Below the pieces are notes generated by a model that was not told the origin of the DNA, did no database searches, and worked only from the letters and a program-made list of their open reading frames with translations. This document shows, piece by piece, positions 7,375-15,390 of a stretch of 27,508 nt of DNA; position 1 is the first letter of the stretch; every line of letters starts with the position of its first letter. This DNA comes from Croceimicrobium sp965658275 (GTDB lineage: Bacteria > Bacteroidota > Bacteroidia > Flavobacteriales > Schleiferiaceae): assembly GCA_965658275.1 (NCBI GenBank), contig CBFHRN010000023.1, forward strand, positions 1-27,508, given 5' to 3'. The translations under genes were made by a program, and so were the position numbers.

Positions 7375-8799
7375 CTAATAGGACCTAATAACCAGCTTAT
7401 CCCGGTATAGCAGACCTTCAGACTCAATTTCTATAAAGTAAATTCCAGAGCTTAGTTGATTGATCTGAACACTTTCCGCATGTCCAACTTCTTTTAAAAT
7501 CTGAAGACGTCCATTCATATCGGTTATTTGAAGCCTTCCCTTAGAAGCGCCTTTCAATTCAATGACAATTTCCCCATGGGCTGGATTTGGGAAAAAGCTC
7601 ATGCTAATTGGATTTTGCTCGGAAAGACTCACAAAAGAACTGCATCCCGAACTTAAGCTATCAAAGAAAGCAACTGCCCCCGTAATACTTGGGGCCACGC
7701 AACCACCGTGATTTAATGGACCTCCATTTCTACTTTGTACGTCAACAGCTCCTAGTGCATTCATGGCGGCCACGGCGTCTAAACTATTTTCAAACGACAC
7801 TTGCTCGTCATTCGTGCAATAAAATAAGCGCATTTTTGTGTCAGGTCGCCAATTGTAATTATTCTGGTCATTTAATACCTGCCATAACCAATGATTCTGA
7901 GCCACGGTATCCGCAACAAATGCTTGCAGTACTGAATCCTCCATATAGCCACTTACACGGGCCGGAAGTTTAGGATTGACGCTATCCATAGGGAAGTTTC
8001 CATCAAAATAAGGTGGAATCAAAGTATCATAGGGTGCCTTTAATATTTCCGAAGGATTATTAAATAGGGTGCCATTATAAGCTGCATTCATACCTAGAAG
8101 AAGATAAACAACGTAGCCAGGGTTACTGTAGGGCAAATCTTGGACAAACACTTCCGACTGAGAACCCGAAAGATTATAGGGCCCGCTAGCTGGGGCCGCT
8201 CCTACCACGTTAAATTCCGTGTCTAAATTATTGTCTTGAATGTATTTGGCGGTCGCCATGGCAGCATGCCCGCCTTGAGAATATCCCGTTAAAAATACTT
8301 CTCCATTTAAATTGTAGCCTGGAATACTATCCGCTAAAGCTTGTCGAGCGGCCCTCATCATATCCACAGTCGCAGTTGCTTGAGTTTGGGCATGAACATA
8401 GGGATGTGTTCCTGGGCTATCACCCAAACCTAAATAATCAGGCATGGTAGTTACATAACCTCTACTGGCGAAAACCTTTCCTATAATCGACTCAAAATTA
8501 TTGCGAGAAGGAACATCGTTTCTTCTTAAAACTGTCCCGTGGTTGTAGTTGACCATGCTAAAGTCAGTGCAATTCTTTAGAGGAATGCTTAGCATACCAC
8601 TAGCTGTACTGGGATTACCTGCTGAATCAGGCGTTGTGTACAGAAGCTTATAATTGGCAACATTGTAACGTGCCAATCCGTTGGCTACGAAGTTAATGGT
8701 AAAAGTAAAGGTCGTATCTATAGGAACAACCCGCACCAAGTTCTGGGATTTCAGGGGCATTACAAATGCCAATAGAGCTAACAGTAGTAATCTTCTCAT
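7375..8799 (-). CDS. Secreted lipase-like alpha/beta hydrolase with T9SS sorting domain
   Basis: The 474-residue protein starts with a signal peptide (MRRLLLLALLAFVMPLKSQ). Its catalytic core has an oxyanion-type NYNHGT segment (84-89), DYLGLGDSPG (121-130), a nucleophile elbow GYSQGG with Ser174, a likely acid Asp331 (CTNDEQV) and His364 (LNHGG). Residues 398-474 form a type A T9SS C-terminal domain: SFFPNPAHGE, then LQITDMNGR, LSSGIYFIEI and a final KLVIR. Known role of that domain: it directs export by the type IX system and is removed on anchoring or release. The substrate may be lipids or esters; family membership suggests a secretory lipase but does not prove it. It is plausibly cargo of the gldKLMN-encoded machine. 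It stands alone, ended by the shared terminator. Confidence 0.88.
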   Translation of the reverse strand: MRRLLLLALLAFVMPLKSQNLVRVVPIDTTFTFTINFVANGLARYNVANYKLLYTTPDSAGNPSTASGMLSIPLKNCTDFSMVNYNHGTVLRRNDVPSRNNFESIIGKVFASRGYVTTMPDYLGLGDSPGTHPYVHAQTQATATVDMMRAARQALADSIPGYNLNGEVFLTGYSQGGHAAMATAKYIQDNNLDTEFNVVGAAPASGPYNLSGSQSEVFVQDLPYSNPGYVVYLLLGMNAAYNGTLFNNPSEILKAPYDTLIPPYFDGNFPMDSVNPKLPARVSGYMEDSVLQAFVADTVAQNHWLWQVLNDQNNYNWRPDTKMRLFYCTNDEQVSFENSLDAVAAMNALGAVDVQSRNGGPLNHGGCVAPSITGAVAFFDSLSSGCSSFVSLSEQNPISMSFFPNPAHGEIVIELKGASKGRLQITDMNGRLQILKEVGHAESVQINQLSSGIYFIEIESEGLLYRDKLVIRSY

Positions 8800-8940
8800 A
8801 CCTTTAAATTGATGATTTCATGTAAATATACACTACCTGCCTGGTAAAAATTAAAGTTTTTGGGGAACAAGCCGTCCAATTAAGCTAAGTCCAAATGAAA
8901 AATGATTAGTAACTCTAGTTCACCTTTGTCCTAGGCTTGT

Positions 8941-8948
8941 TACTTTTG
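8941..8948 (+). promoter_or_regulatory. -7 promoter element of the tRNA-Arg genes
   Basis: TACTTTTG is an exact TAnnTTTG match ending 11 bases before the first tRNA. A start about seven bases downstream would give only a short 5' leader. Confidence 0.65.
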
Positions 8949-8951
8949 CCC

Positions 8952-9041
8952 ATTCAATTGGCTCCGTAGTACAATGGATAGTATGCAAGTTTCCGGAGCT
9001 TGAGATGCAGGTTCGATTCCTGCCGGGGCTACCAATTGAAT
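8952..9041. repeat. Ten-base inverted repeat bracketing tRNA-Arg(CCG)
   Basis: ATTCAATTGG (8952-8961) is the exact reverse complement of CCAATTGAAT (9032-9041). The arms include the first two bases of the tRNA and the CC of its encoded CCA end, so the precursor could form a stem extending beyond the acceptor helix. Confidence 0.7.
8960..9034 (+). tRNA. tRNA-Arg (anticodon CCG)
   Basis: The cloverleaf folds by hand. The acceptor stem is GGCTCCG/CGGGGCT with two G-U pairs, the D stem GTAC/GTAT, the anticodon stem CAAGT/GCTTG around loop TTCCGGA (anticodon CCG, reads CGG), and the T stem GCAGG/CCTGC with loop TTCGATT. The discriminator is A at 9031 and the CCA end is encoded (9032-9034). Confidence 0.95.
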
Positions 9042-9067
9042 TTCTAGTGATGGCCATTCGCTATCCC

Positions 9068-9139
9068 GGCCCCATAGTTCAATGGATAGAATACGAGTTT
9101 CCTAAACTTTAGATGTAGGTTCGATTCCTACTGGGGCTA
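9068..9139 (+). tRNA. tRNA-Arg (anticodon CCT)
   Basis: The acceptor stem is GGCCCCA/TGGGGCT, the D stem GTTC/GAAT, the anticodon loop TTCCTAA (anticodon CCT, reads AGG), and the T stem GTAGG/CCTAC with loop TTCGATT. The anticodon stem CGAGT/ACTTT has a C-U mismatch at 27-43 and a G-U pair at 28-42. Unlike its neighbour 33 bases upstream, it does not encode CCA. No separate promoter is evident, so it is probably cut from a shared transcript. Confidence 0.93.
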
Positions 9140-9204
9140 CTATTCCATTCATTCTTCGCTCCTTTTTACAGTAGAAACTTTACCTTAGATAAAAATTCAT
9201 CACT

Positions 9205-9630
9205 ATGCGTAAAGCAATCGTCTGGATATCAATAATTGTTGTTCTTGGCTTTTTAGGAGGGATGACCTTCCTGTACTATGGCGTTTATTCAGAAGGGGTT
9301 CGTGCTGGAACCGTTATTAAACTATCCCGAAAAGGGGTGGTTTTTAAAACTTGGGAAGGTCAATTGAACATCCGTTCCTTCGGAGCCGTACGCAGTGAAA
9401 ACAACTTGTCTGAGGTATTTGAATTCTCCATCGAAAGCGATGCAGAAGAGGTTATTCATCAACTTGAAGAAGTGTCTTTGAGTGGCGAAAGAGTGAATTT
9501 ACACTATGTAGAGCGATACCGAGCGCTACCTTGGCGCGGCAGCACCAGGTATTTCGTCACCAAAGTGGTTCGAACCAATAAAACCGAAGAAGAAGCAGAA
9601 AGAGCGGTAGAGAGAGCGCCCTTTGACTAA
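9205..9630 (+). CDS. Conserved small membrane-anchored protein of unknown function
   Basis: The 141-residue protein has one N-terminal hydrophobic helix (about residues 4-27) followed by YSEGVRAGTVIKLSRKGVVF, then KTWEGQLNI, and a C-terminal LPWRGSTRYFVTKV block. I recognise this layout (membrane anchor, YS-G-RAG, SRKGVVFKTWEG, then WRG-T-YFVT) as a conserved Bacteroidota family that I believe is sometimes labelled 6-phosphogluconate dehydrogenase in databases. Nothing here resembles that enzyme and the length rules it out. TACCTTAG (9181-9188) is a one-mismatch -7 candidate. The broken histidine kinase begins 4 bases after its stop, so the two probably formed an operon. Confidence 0.8.
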   Translation: MRKAIVWISIIVVLGFLGGMTFLYYGVYSEGVRAGTVIKLSRKGVVFKTWEGQLNIRSFGAVRSENNLSEVFEFSIESDAEEVIHQLEEVSLSGERVNLHYVERYRALPWRGSTRYFVTKVVRTNKTEEEAERAVERAPFD

Positions 9631-9634
9631 GTAG

Positions 9635-10957
9635 ATGTTTAGCTCCTTAATCCATAGCATCGTAGGTTCGGAAGAAGAATTAACTTTACAAGAGCAAATT
9701 TTCCATCGAGTTTTAGCCTTAGTGGTGGGGCTTTATTAGCCTCCCTTGCTTTAACGGTCTACCTGAAAATTGAAGAAGTCACCTTAATGCTTCTTTCTAT
9801 TTTTATGGTTTTAACGCTTTGCTATTACTTATCTAGGGTTGTAAAAAAGAATGCGATTGCCTTTTGGATATTTATTTTTGCTGCCTATGCTTTGATTGCT
9901 GCCAATTTCTTTCTTAACAGTGGAATTGAAGGTTCAACAGCCATTGTATGTTTATTGGTGACTAGTATCGTATTCTCAGTTGCCAGTGATCTTAATAAGC
10001 TAGTCCTTACTTTAATCCAGGCATTACTTTTTGGTGGCTTATTATACCATCAATACGATAGAGGGAATACTTATATTTTAGAGTACCCTGATCGCTTATC
10101 AGAGTATCTGGATCAGTATATGACTTATGTGATTTCCACGGCATTCCTATATGTTGTCTTTGAAGTAATCACTCGTAAGTATGAAAAGCAAAGGCAGAGC
10201 CTACTTGAAAAAGAGCAAAAAATTCAAGAGTAAAATGAGGCCTTGTCTAAATCTAACGAAGAACTCTATGAACTTTTAAGCATAATAGCACATGACGTGC
10301 GAAATCCACTGGCATCTATTGAAAGTTATTTGGACCCCGATACCCAGGCAATTTTAAATGACAATGACCGAAATGAATTCAATACTGAATTGGTTTCCTT
10401 GGTACGAAATACCAGTCATATGCTGGATGAGACGCTCCACTGGTCTAGGAATAAAATCAATAAAACAGCAAAAATTAGCTTGCAGCCACAAGCCATCGGC
10501 ACTTGGCTAAACAGTACCATTGACCACCTTAAGAGCATGGCCAAATCCAAAGGTGTTCTGCTATTGGATGGCTACGACGGCTCTAATCACTTGAACTGCG
10601 ATCCAAATTTAATGACGGTAGTGATTCGCAATATCCTTCAAAACGCCATTAAGTTCACCGACGCGGGCCGCTGTATTAATTTCAAGGTTGAAGACGATAC
10701 AGATACCTTTATTTTTAGTGTTCAAGATGAAGGTGTGGGGATGAGCGAAGCTCAAATTGAGGGGATTTTAGAGGGGCATCAAAACTCTACCTTAGGCACA
10801 AATGATGAAAAAGGAACGGGCTTTGGTTTGCAAATTACGAGGGAATACATCGACCTGCACGGGGGGGGGATGGAATGTGGAAAGCAGCCTTGGAAAGGGT
10901 AGCACCTTCTATGTCCATATACCTAAAAATCCATTTTCTGAAGCAAAGCCCGTTTAG
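9635..10957 (+). pseudogene. Sensor histidine kinase, disrupted by two frameshifts and one in-frame stop
   Basis: Reading starts at ATG 9635 for 34 codons and hits TAG at 9737. The natural continuation (LLASLALTVYLKIEEV..., through 9787) is in another frame, consistent with loss of one base near 9720-9737. That frame runs through about six membrane helices to TAA at 10231, then resumes in the same frame after the stop (NEALSKSNEELYELLSIIAH). The H-box HDVRNPLASI (His at 10291), N-box IRNILQNAIKF, G1 DEGVGM and G2 GTGFGL are all present. At a run of nine G (10861-10869) the frame is lost again; with eight G it would read VESSLGKGSTFYVHIP to TAG at 10955. The order of parts is that of an intact membrane sensor kinase. 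No response regulator lies beside it. Sequencing error is possible for the homopolymer but less so for all three. Confidence 0.85.
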
Positions 10958-11622
10958 CTTCTTGCGGCCTCAATGGCTTGGTCTAGAAATTCCATAAATG
11001 GAACGGCTGCCTCAAATGCTTCCTGAACCACCATAATTCCCTTATCCGACAAGAGTGTCTTAGCGTCGATATTTTTCATGACAATCATATCCTTATGACG
11101 CAAAAAGTCAATGTAGGGATGATCAACATCAAAACCCTTGGGAGCCTTTTTCAACATCTCTCCTTGAAAGCTGCCATATACCTTTTTAAAAGCTGGGGCT
11201 AAGGCGATTTCTTGTAAGACTTCACCTTGATGATCAATAAGATCCCGAAGGGCATTTAAAAGTTCCCTTTGAGGATGATAAAGGCCAGTAGCAAGCATTA
11301 TGTTATCGGGCTCGATATGGATGTAAAAGTCACCATAACCAGGCCCTCGGTAACGTACCATAAGGGCAAAGTGAGTCTTGTATGGAGGCTTGTCTGGGTG
11401 GAATCGACGGTTATTATTAATTCGAGCTAGATACTTCTTGGGATCCACCAAGGCCATAGGGTACACTTCAGCAAAACTCGCTTGTATTACCTCCGCATAA
11501 GCAATCAGAGATTCACGCATCCTCTTATACCAGGCGCGATTCTTATCCATCCACTCTTTACTGTTGTTTGCGGCAAGAGCCTTTAAAAATTCAAATATTT
11601 CGGGATCCAGTGGATTTTTCAT
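10954..11622 (-). CDS. DUF2461 family protein
   Basis: The 222-residue protein matches the DUF2461 (TIGR02453) pattern: an N-terminal FLKALAANNSKEWMDKNRAWY, the central RINNNRRFHPDKPPYKTHFA, and YGDFYIHIEPDNIMLATGLY. The function of the family is not established. No signal peptide or membrane helix. Its ATG overlaps the stop of metG (TGATG), so it is translationally coupled as the second gene of a metG operon. Its own stop overlaps the end of the broken histidine kinase on the other strand. Confidence 0.88.
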   Translation of the reverse strand: MKNPLDPEIFEFLKALAANNSKEWMDKNRAWYKRMRESLIAYAEVIQASFAEVYPMALVDPKKYLARINNNRRFHPDKPPYKTHFALMVRYRGPGYGDFYIHIEPDNIMLATGLYHPQRELLNALRDLIDHQGEVLQEIALAPAFKKVYGSFQGEMLKKAPKGFDVDHPYIDFLRHKDMIVMKNIDAKTLLSDKGIMVVQEAFEAAVPFMEFLDQAIEAARS

Positions 11623-13655
11623 CAGCGCACAATCGAACCATTAGGCATTTCTGCCGGAGGAGAAGTAAAGCTAAGTTTTCCATTCGAATCTTCTGCCATC
11701 AATATCATTCCCGCACTAAGCACTCCTCTTAATTTGCGAGGAGCCAAATTAGCAACTACCGTCACTTTAGTACCTGGCAAATCCTCGGGTTTAAAGTGCT
11801 CCGCAATACCACTAACAATACTACGCTTCTCAAAACCAAGGTCTACTTCTAAATGCAAAAGCTTATCCGCCTTTTTAACCTTTTCGGCTTTAAGGATCTC
11901 CCCTACCCGCAGGTCTAATTTGCCAAAATCTTCAAATTGGATTTCCTCCTTAATCGGCTCGTACTCTGCCTCCTTACCCCCTTTACTGGCTTCTAACTTC
12001 TGAACTTGAGCTTCTATCGTTTGATCCTCAATTTTTTGAAATAGGTGTCCAGCTGTCTCAATCTTAGCACCGGGCTGCAGGAATATCTCTTTTCCACAAT
12101 CATCCCAGTTCATAACTTGAAGACCTAAAGCATCGCGTAACTTTTGCGCTGTAAAGGGCATAAAAGGCTCCATCATTTGCGCCAATTGTGCGCTAATTTG
12201 GGCAGCCACAAAAAGGATTTGGGCACTGCGATTTGGATCAGTCTTTATTTTTTTCCAGGGCTCCTCATCTGCTAGGTATTTATTTCCTAGTCGAGCAATT
12301 CCCATAAGTTTATTTAGAGCTTCGCGGAAACGGTACTTCTCAATCGACTCTGCAATATCGGTTGGGGCCGACTTTAACTGTTCAAGAATTTCCAAATCAG
12401 AGTCTGGTAATTGTCCATATTCGGGTAAATCACCTTCGTAATACTTTTGAATAAGCACTAAAACCCGATTTACGAAATTGCCTAGAATGGCAACGAGCTC
12501 ACTATTGTTACGTGTTTGGAAATCCTTCCAAGTAAAATCATTGTCTTTTGATTCTGGTGCGGTGGCGGTTAAAACATAACGTAAAACATCCTCCTGACCT
12601 TCAAAGTCTTGAAGATATTCATGCAGCCAAACCGCCCAATTTCGACTTGTTGAAATTTTCTTTCCTTCTAAATTCAAGAATTCATTGGCCGGCACTTCAT
12701 CCGCTAAGTGGTATTCACCGTGCTCCATAAGCATCGCCGGGAAAATAATACAGTGAAAAACAATATTATCCTTACCGATAAAGTGAACCAATTTGGTATC
12801 CTCTTTTAACCAGTAATCCTCCCACTTATCTCCTAATAATTCCTTCGTTGCCGAAATGTAACCGATAGGAGCATCGAACCAGACATAGAGCACCTTTCCC
12901 TCGGCATCCTCCAAGGGCACAGGAATTCCCCAATCAAGGTCCCTCGTCATAGAACGTGCCTGTAATCCTTCCCCTGCATCGAGCCAGGACATACATTGAC
13001 CATAAACATTGGGTTTCCAATCTTTATGCTCCTGGATATAGTTCTTTATTTTGGAGGATAAATGATCCAAGGGCAAGAACCAATGTTTGGTTTCCTTTAA
13101 AATTGGGGTGCTTCCACTCAGCTTAGATTTGGGATTAATTAATTCCGTGGGGCTTAAGGACCGTCCGCAGTTTTCGCATTGATCACCATAAGCCTCCTCG
13201 TAATGGCAATTAGGACACTCCCCAATTATATAGCGGTCCGCAATAAATTGCTTCGCCTCTTCATCAAAATATTGCTCGGTAACCTTCTCTTCTAAGGAGC
13301 CTTTATCATAGAGCTTCTTAAAAAATGCTTGGGCCGTTTCGTGATGGGTGGAATTCGAGGTCCGGGAGAAAATATCAAAGCTCACACCTATCTTCTCAAA
13401 GGAATCTTTAATAATGGTGTGGTACTTATCTACAATTGCGCGTGGACTCGTGCCATCTGCCTGGGCCTTCATATTAATAGCAGCACCATGCTCATCAGTT
13501 CCGCAAACAAAAACAACATCCTCACCTTTCTTACGAAGATATCGGGCGTAGATATCGGATGGAATATAGCAACCTGCTAAATGACCAATGTGCACCGGGC
13601 CATTAGCATAAGGCAAAGCGGCAGTAACTGTATATCGAGAAGGACTCTGAGGCAT
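11622..13655 (-). CDS. metG: Methionyl-tRNA synthetase with C-terminal tRNA-binding domain
   Basis: The 677-residue enzyme charges tRNA-Met. The HIGH motif is in NGPVHIGHLAG (near residues 18-28). A zinc knuckle is seen in CPNCHYEEAYGDQCENCGRS, the KMSKS loop is the variant KKISTSR, and the anticodon-binding helical domain follows. From about residue 565 there is an EMAP/Trbp111-type OB fold (LDLRVGEILKAEKVKKADKL, NLAPRKLRGVLSAGM), which in other MetG proteins supports dimerisation and tRNA binding. I see no defect. The first gene of a two-gene operon with the DUF2461 gene; an exact TAnnTTTG element lies 17 bases upstream of the start. Confidence 0.97.
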   Translation of the reverse strand: MPQSPSRYTVTAALPYANGPVHIGHLAGCYIPSDIYARYLRKKGEDVVFVCGTDEHGAAINMKAQADGTSPRAIVDKYHTIIKDSFEKIGVSFDIFSRTSNSTHHETAQAFFKKLYDKGSLEEKVTEQYFDEEAKQFIADRYIIGECPNCHYEEAYGDQCENCGRSLSPTELINPKSKLSGSTPILKETKHWFLPLDHLSSKIKNYIQEHKDWKPNVYGQCMSWLDAGEGLQARSMTRDLDWGIPVPLEDAEGKVLYVWFDAPIGYISATKELLGDKWEDYWLKEDTKLVHFIGKDNIVFHCIIFPAMLMEHGEYHLADEVPANEFLNLEGKKISTSRNWAVWLHEYLQDFEGQEDVLRYVLTATAPESKDNDFTWKDFQTRNNSELVAILGNFVNRVLVLIQKYYEGDLPEYGQLPDSDLEILEQLKSAPTDIAESIEKYRFREALNKLMGIARLGNKYLADEEPWKKIKTDPNRSAQILFVAAQISAQLAQMMEPFMPFTAQKLRDALGLQVMNWDDCGKEIFLQPGAKIETAGHLFQKIEDQTIEAQVQKLEASKGGKEAEYEPIKEEIQFEDFGKLDLRVGEILKAEKVKKADKLLHLEVDLGFEKRSIVSGIAEHFKPEDLPGTKVTVVANLAPRKLRGVLSAGMILMAEDSNGKLSFTSPPAEMPNGSIVR

Positions 13656-13672
13656 ATTTCGCGTTTAAGCCA

Positions 13673-13680
13673 CAAAAGTA
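13673..13680 (-). promoter_or_regulatory. -7 promoter element of metG
   Basis: On the minus strand TACTTTTG matches TAnnTTTG exactly and ends 17 bases before the metG ATG, predicting a leader of roughly ten bases. Confidence 0.6.
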
Positions 13681-13728
13681 ATAATTGCAAAGCCGCAGTC
13701 TACATTATTCTGTCTTGTGCACAATATC

Positions 13729-13760
13729 TTGGCGCAATAAAACTAGGATTGCGACCTTTG
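13729..13760 (+). promoter_or_regulatory. Possible promoter of the YbfF-like gene
   Basis: GACCTTTG (13753-13760) matches TAnnTTTG except at the first base, with a TTG about 21 bases upstream, inside the 17-23 spacing known for Flavobacterium. The ATG is 17 bases downstream. Confidence 0.45.
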
Positions 13761-13777
13761 CGCAAATTAATATTAGA

Positions 13778-14539
13778 ATGAAGCTATTTTCTCAAGTCCA
13801 AGGAGAAGGAGAAGTTTTAATGATCATGCACGGCCTTTTTGGCATGAGCGATAATTGGCAAAGCTTAGGCCGACAATGGTCGGAACACTATCAGGTACAC
13901 CTTCTGGATATGAGAAATCATGGTCGAAGTCCCCATAGCGACGACTTCTCCTACGACCTAATGGCCGATGATCTTCTGGAATACTTAGACGACCATAACA
14001 TCAATCAAGCTACTATTTTAGGGCACAGCATGGGAGGAAAGGTGGCGATGCTTTTTGCGGTTCTAAATCCAGAACGAACTAAGCGCCTCATCATCGCAGA
14101 TATTGCCCCCAAACCCTATAAGCCACATCACCAAGAAATCATTGCAGCATTGGAGGAGCTTGAGCTTTCAAAAATCGAAAGGCGAAGCGATGCCAATGAA
14201 CTATTTGATCCTTCCCTACCTCCAGGGGTGCGTCAATTTCTCCTAAAAAACCTGTATTGGGCCGAAAAGGATCGCATGGACTGGCGCTTCAATCTTCCAG
14301 TTATCGCACGTGAAATTCAAAAGGTGGGCGAAGGACTAGCACCAAATGCCTACTATGATGGTCCTTGCCTTTTCCTAAGAGGTGGGAACTCGTGGTATAT
14401 TAAGGATGAGGACCTCGATTTAATTTTAGAACACTATCCTAAAGCCGAATTGGCCACCATAGATAATGCGGGTCACTGGCTCCATGCAGAACAACCAAAA
14501 GCATTTTACAAGAGGGTAAATGATTTTTTAAGAGCGTAA
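13778..14539 (+). CDS. Alpha/beta hydrolase, YbfF/ABHD11-like esterase
   Basis: The 253-residue cytoplasmic protein has the oxyanion motif MHGLFGMSDNW, LDMRNHGRSPH, the nucleophile elbow GHSMGG (Ser84), then IADIAPKPY and AGHWLHAEQP (His233). LRGGNSWYI and the DIAP block are characteristic of the YbfF group, acyl esterases with unknown physiological substrate. The acid of the triad is not at an obvious site. Upstream in-frame codons from 13685 would add a 31-residue stretch without family similarity that overlaps the promoter candidate, so the ATG at 13778 is preferred. The 3' end overlaps the convergent murI by 12 bases, with no terminator between them. Confidence 0.87.
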   Translation: MKLFSQVQGEGEVLMIMHGLFGMSDNWQSLGRQWSEHYQVHLLDMRNHGRSPHSDDFSYDLMADDLLEYLDDHNINQATILGHSMGGKVAMLFAVLNPERTKRLIIADIAPKPYKPHHQEIIAALEELELSKIERRSDANELFDPSLPPGVRQFLLKNLYWAEKDRMDWRFNLPVIAREIQKVGEGLAPNAYYDGPCLFLRGGNSWYIKDEDLDLILEHYPKAELATIDNAGHWLHAEQPKAFYKRVNDFLRA

Positions 14540-15331
14540 AAACTTCTCCTTTAGGCTTATTTCTTCGCCGAAAAACATGCGCGCTATCTTCGAGAATGCT
14601 GCGGTTTTCTCGGATACATAAAAGGCTTGTTCTCCCTTAGATGTACTCTGGTTTAAAAGATTATTTCGCTTTAATAAATCTTCTAAAGCAAGGGCCACCA
14701 AATGTGCTGAATCCAAAACCTTAACTTTTGGTCCAAAGTAGTTTTCTACTTCTCCTTTTAACAGGGGATAATGGGTACAGCCTAAAACGAGGTGGCTTAA
14801 TGACTTAAGACTACTATGACCCAAATAGAACTCTAAAGCACCTTTTGATACATCAGATCCTGAAAAACCTTCCTCGACTAATGGAGCAAGTAAGGGAGTC
14901 GCTTTTTGCACCACCGGTAAATTTGGGGAAAGGTTCTTAATCTTTTTGGTATAAACAGAAGAACGTACCGTAGCTCGTGTAGCAATTATGCCCACCTTTT
15001 GGGCGCCCTCCGCAGCCAAAAATTCAACGGTAGGATCCACTACATTTAGAATTGGAATCCTAGGAAAAGCTTTGGTAAGAGCTTCATATGCAGATGCAGA
15101 AGCGCTATTACAAGCTATAACAATGGCTTTGCAATCCTTCGATTCTAAAAAACGGGCAATTCTACTAGAATACTCGATAATGGTAGTCTTGGACTTATCT
15201 CCATAAGGCGCATGTCGGCTATCGCCAAAATAAATGAAGTTCTCTTTAGGCAGATGTTTGTGAATCGCCGAGGCCACAGTTAAACCACCTACACCGGAGT
15301 CGAATATTCCTATTGGTCGCGTGTCAGACAT
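14528..15331 (-). CDS. murI: Glutamate racemase
   Basis: The 267-residue enzyme interconverts L- and D-glutamate for peptidoglycan. The start IGIFDSGVGGLTV, the first catalytic cysteine in ACNSASA (Cys74) and the second in LGCTHYPLL (Cys185) are as expected for the family, and length is normal. It lies downstream of the two skp genes on the same strand but behind a strong terminator whose T-run touches its ATG, so expression must come from read-through or from a promoter within the terminator/upstream region. It overlaps the convergent YbfF-like gene by 12 bases. Confidence 0.96.
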   Translation of the reverse strand: MSDTRPIGIFDSGVGGLTVASAIHKHLPKENFIYFGDSRHAPYGDKSKTTIIEYSSRIARFLESKDCKAIVIACNSASASAYEALTKAFPRIPILNVVDPTVEFLAAEGAQKVGIIATRATVRSSVYTKKIKNLSPNLPVVQKATPLLAPLVEEGFSGSDVSKGALEFYLGHSSLKSLSHLVLGCTHYPLLKGEVENYFGPKVKVLDSAHLVALALEDLLKRNNLLNQSTSKGEQAFYVSEKTAAFSKIARMFFGEEISLKEKFLRS

Positions 15332-15366
15332 AAAAAAACCCTGATAATCATTAAGATCATCAGGGT
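15331..15366 (-). terminator. Terminator after the second skp gene, directly before murI
   Basis: On the minus strand the arms are ACCCTGAT (15366-15359) and ATCAGGGT (15345-15338), extended by three more pairs after one mismatch, with a five-base loop, followed by a run of T that ends at the murI ATG. Confidence 0.85.
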
Positions 15367-15390
15367 GCTAAAATACGTTTATTGCTTTGC

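Noticed and set aside
8952..9139. tRNA pair as a mobile-element attachment site
   Set aside because: No integrase, direct repeat of the tRNA 3' end or foreign gene block is present; the repeat is inverted and hugs a single tRNA.
13685..13777. Upstream ATG extending the YbfF-like esterase by 31 residues
   Set aside because: The extension contains the promoter candidate and lacks similarity to the family; the ATG at 13778 gives the expected N-terminus.
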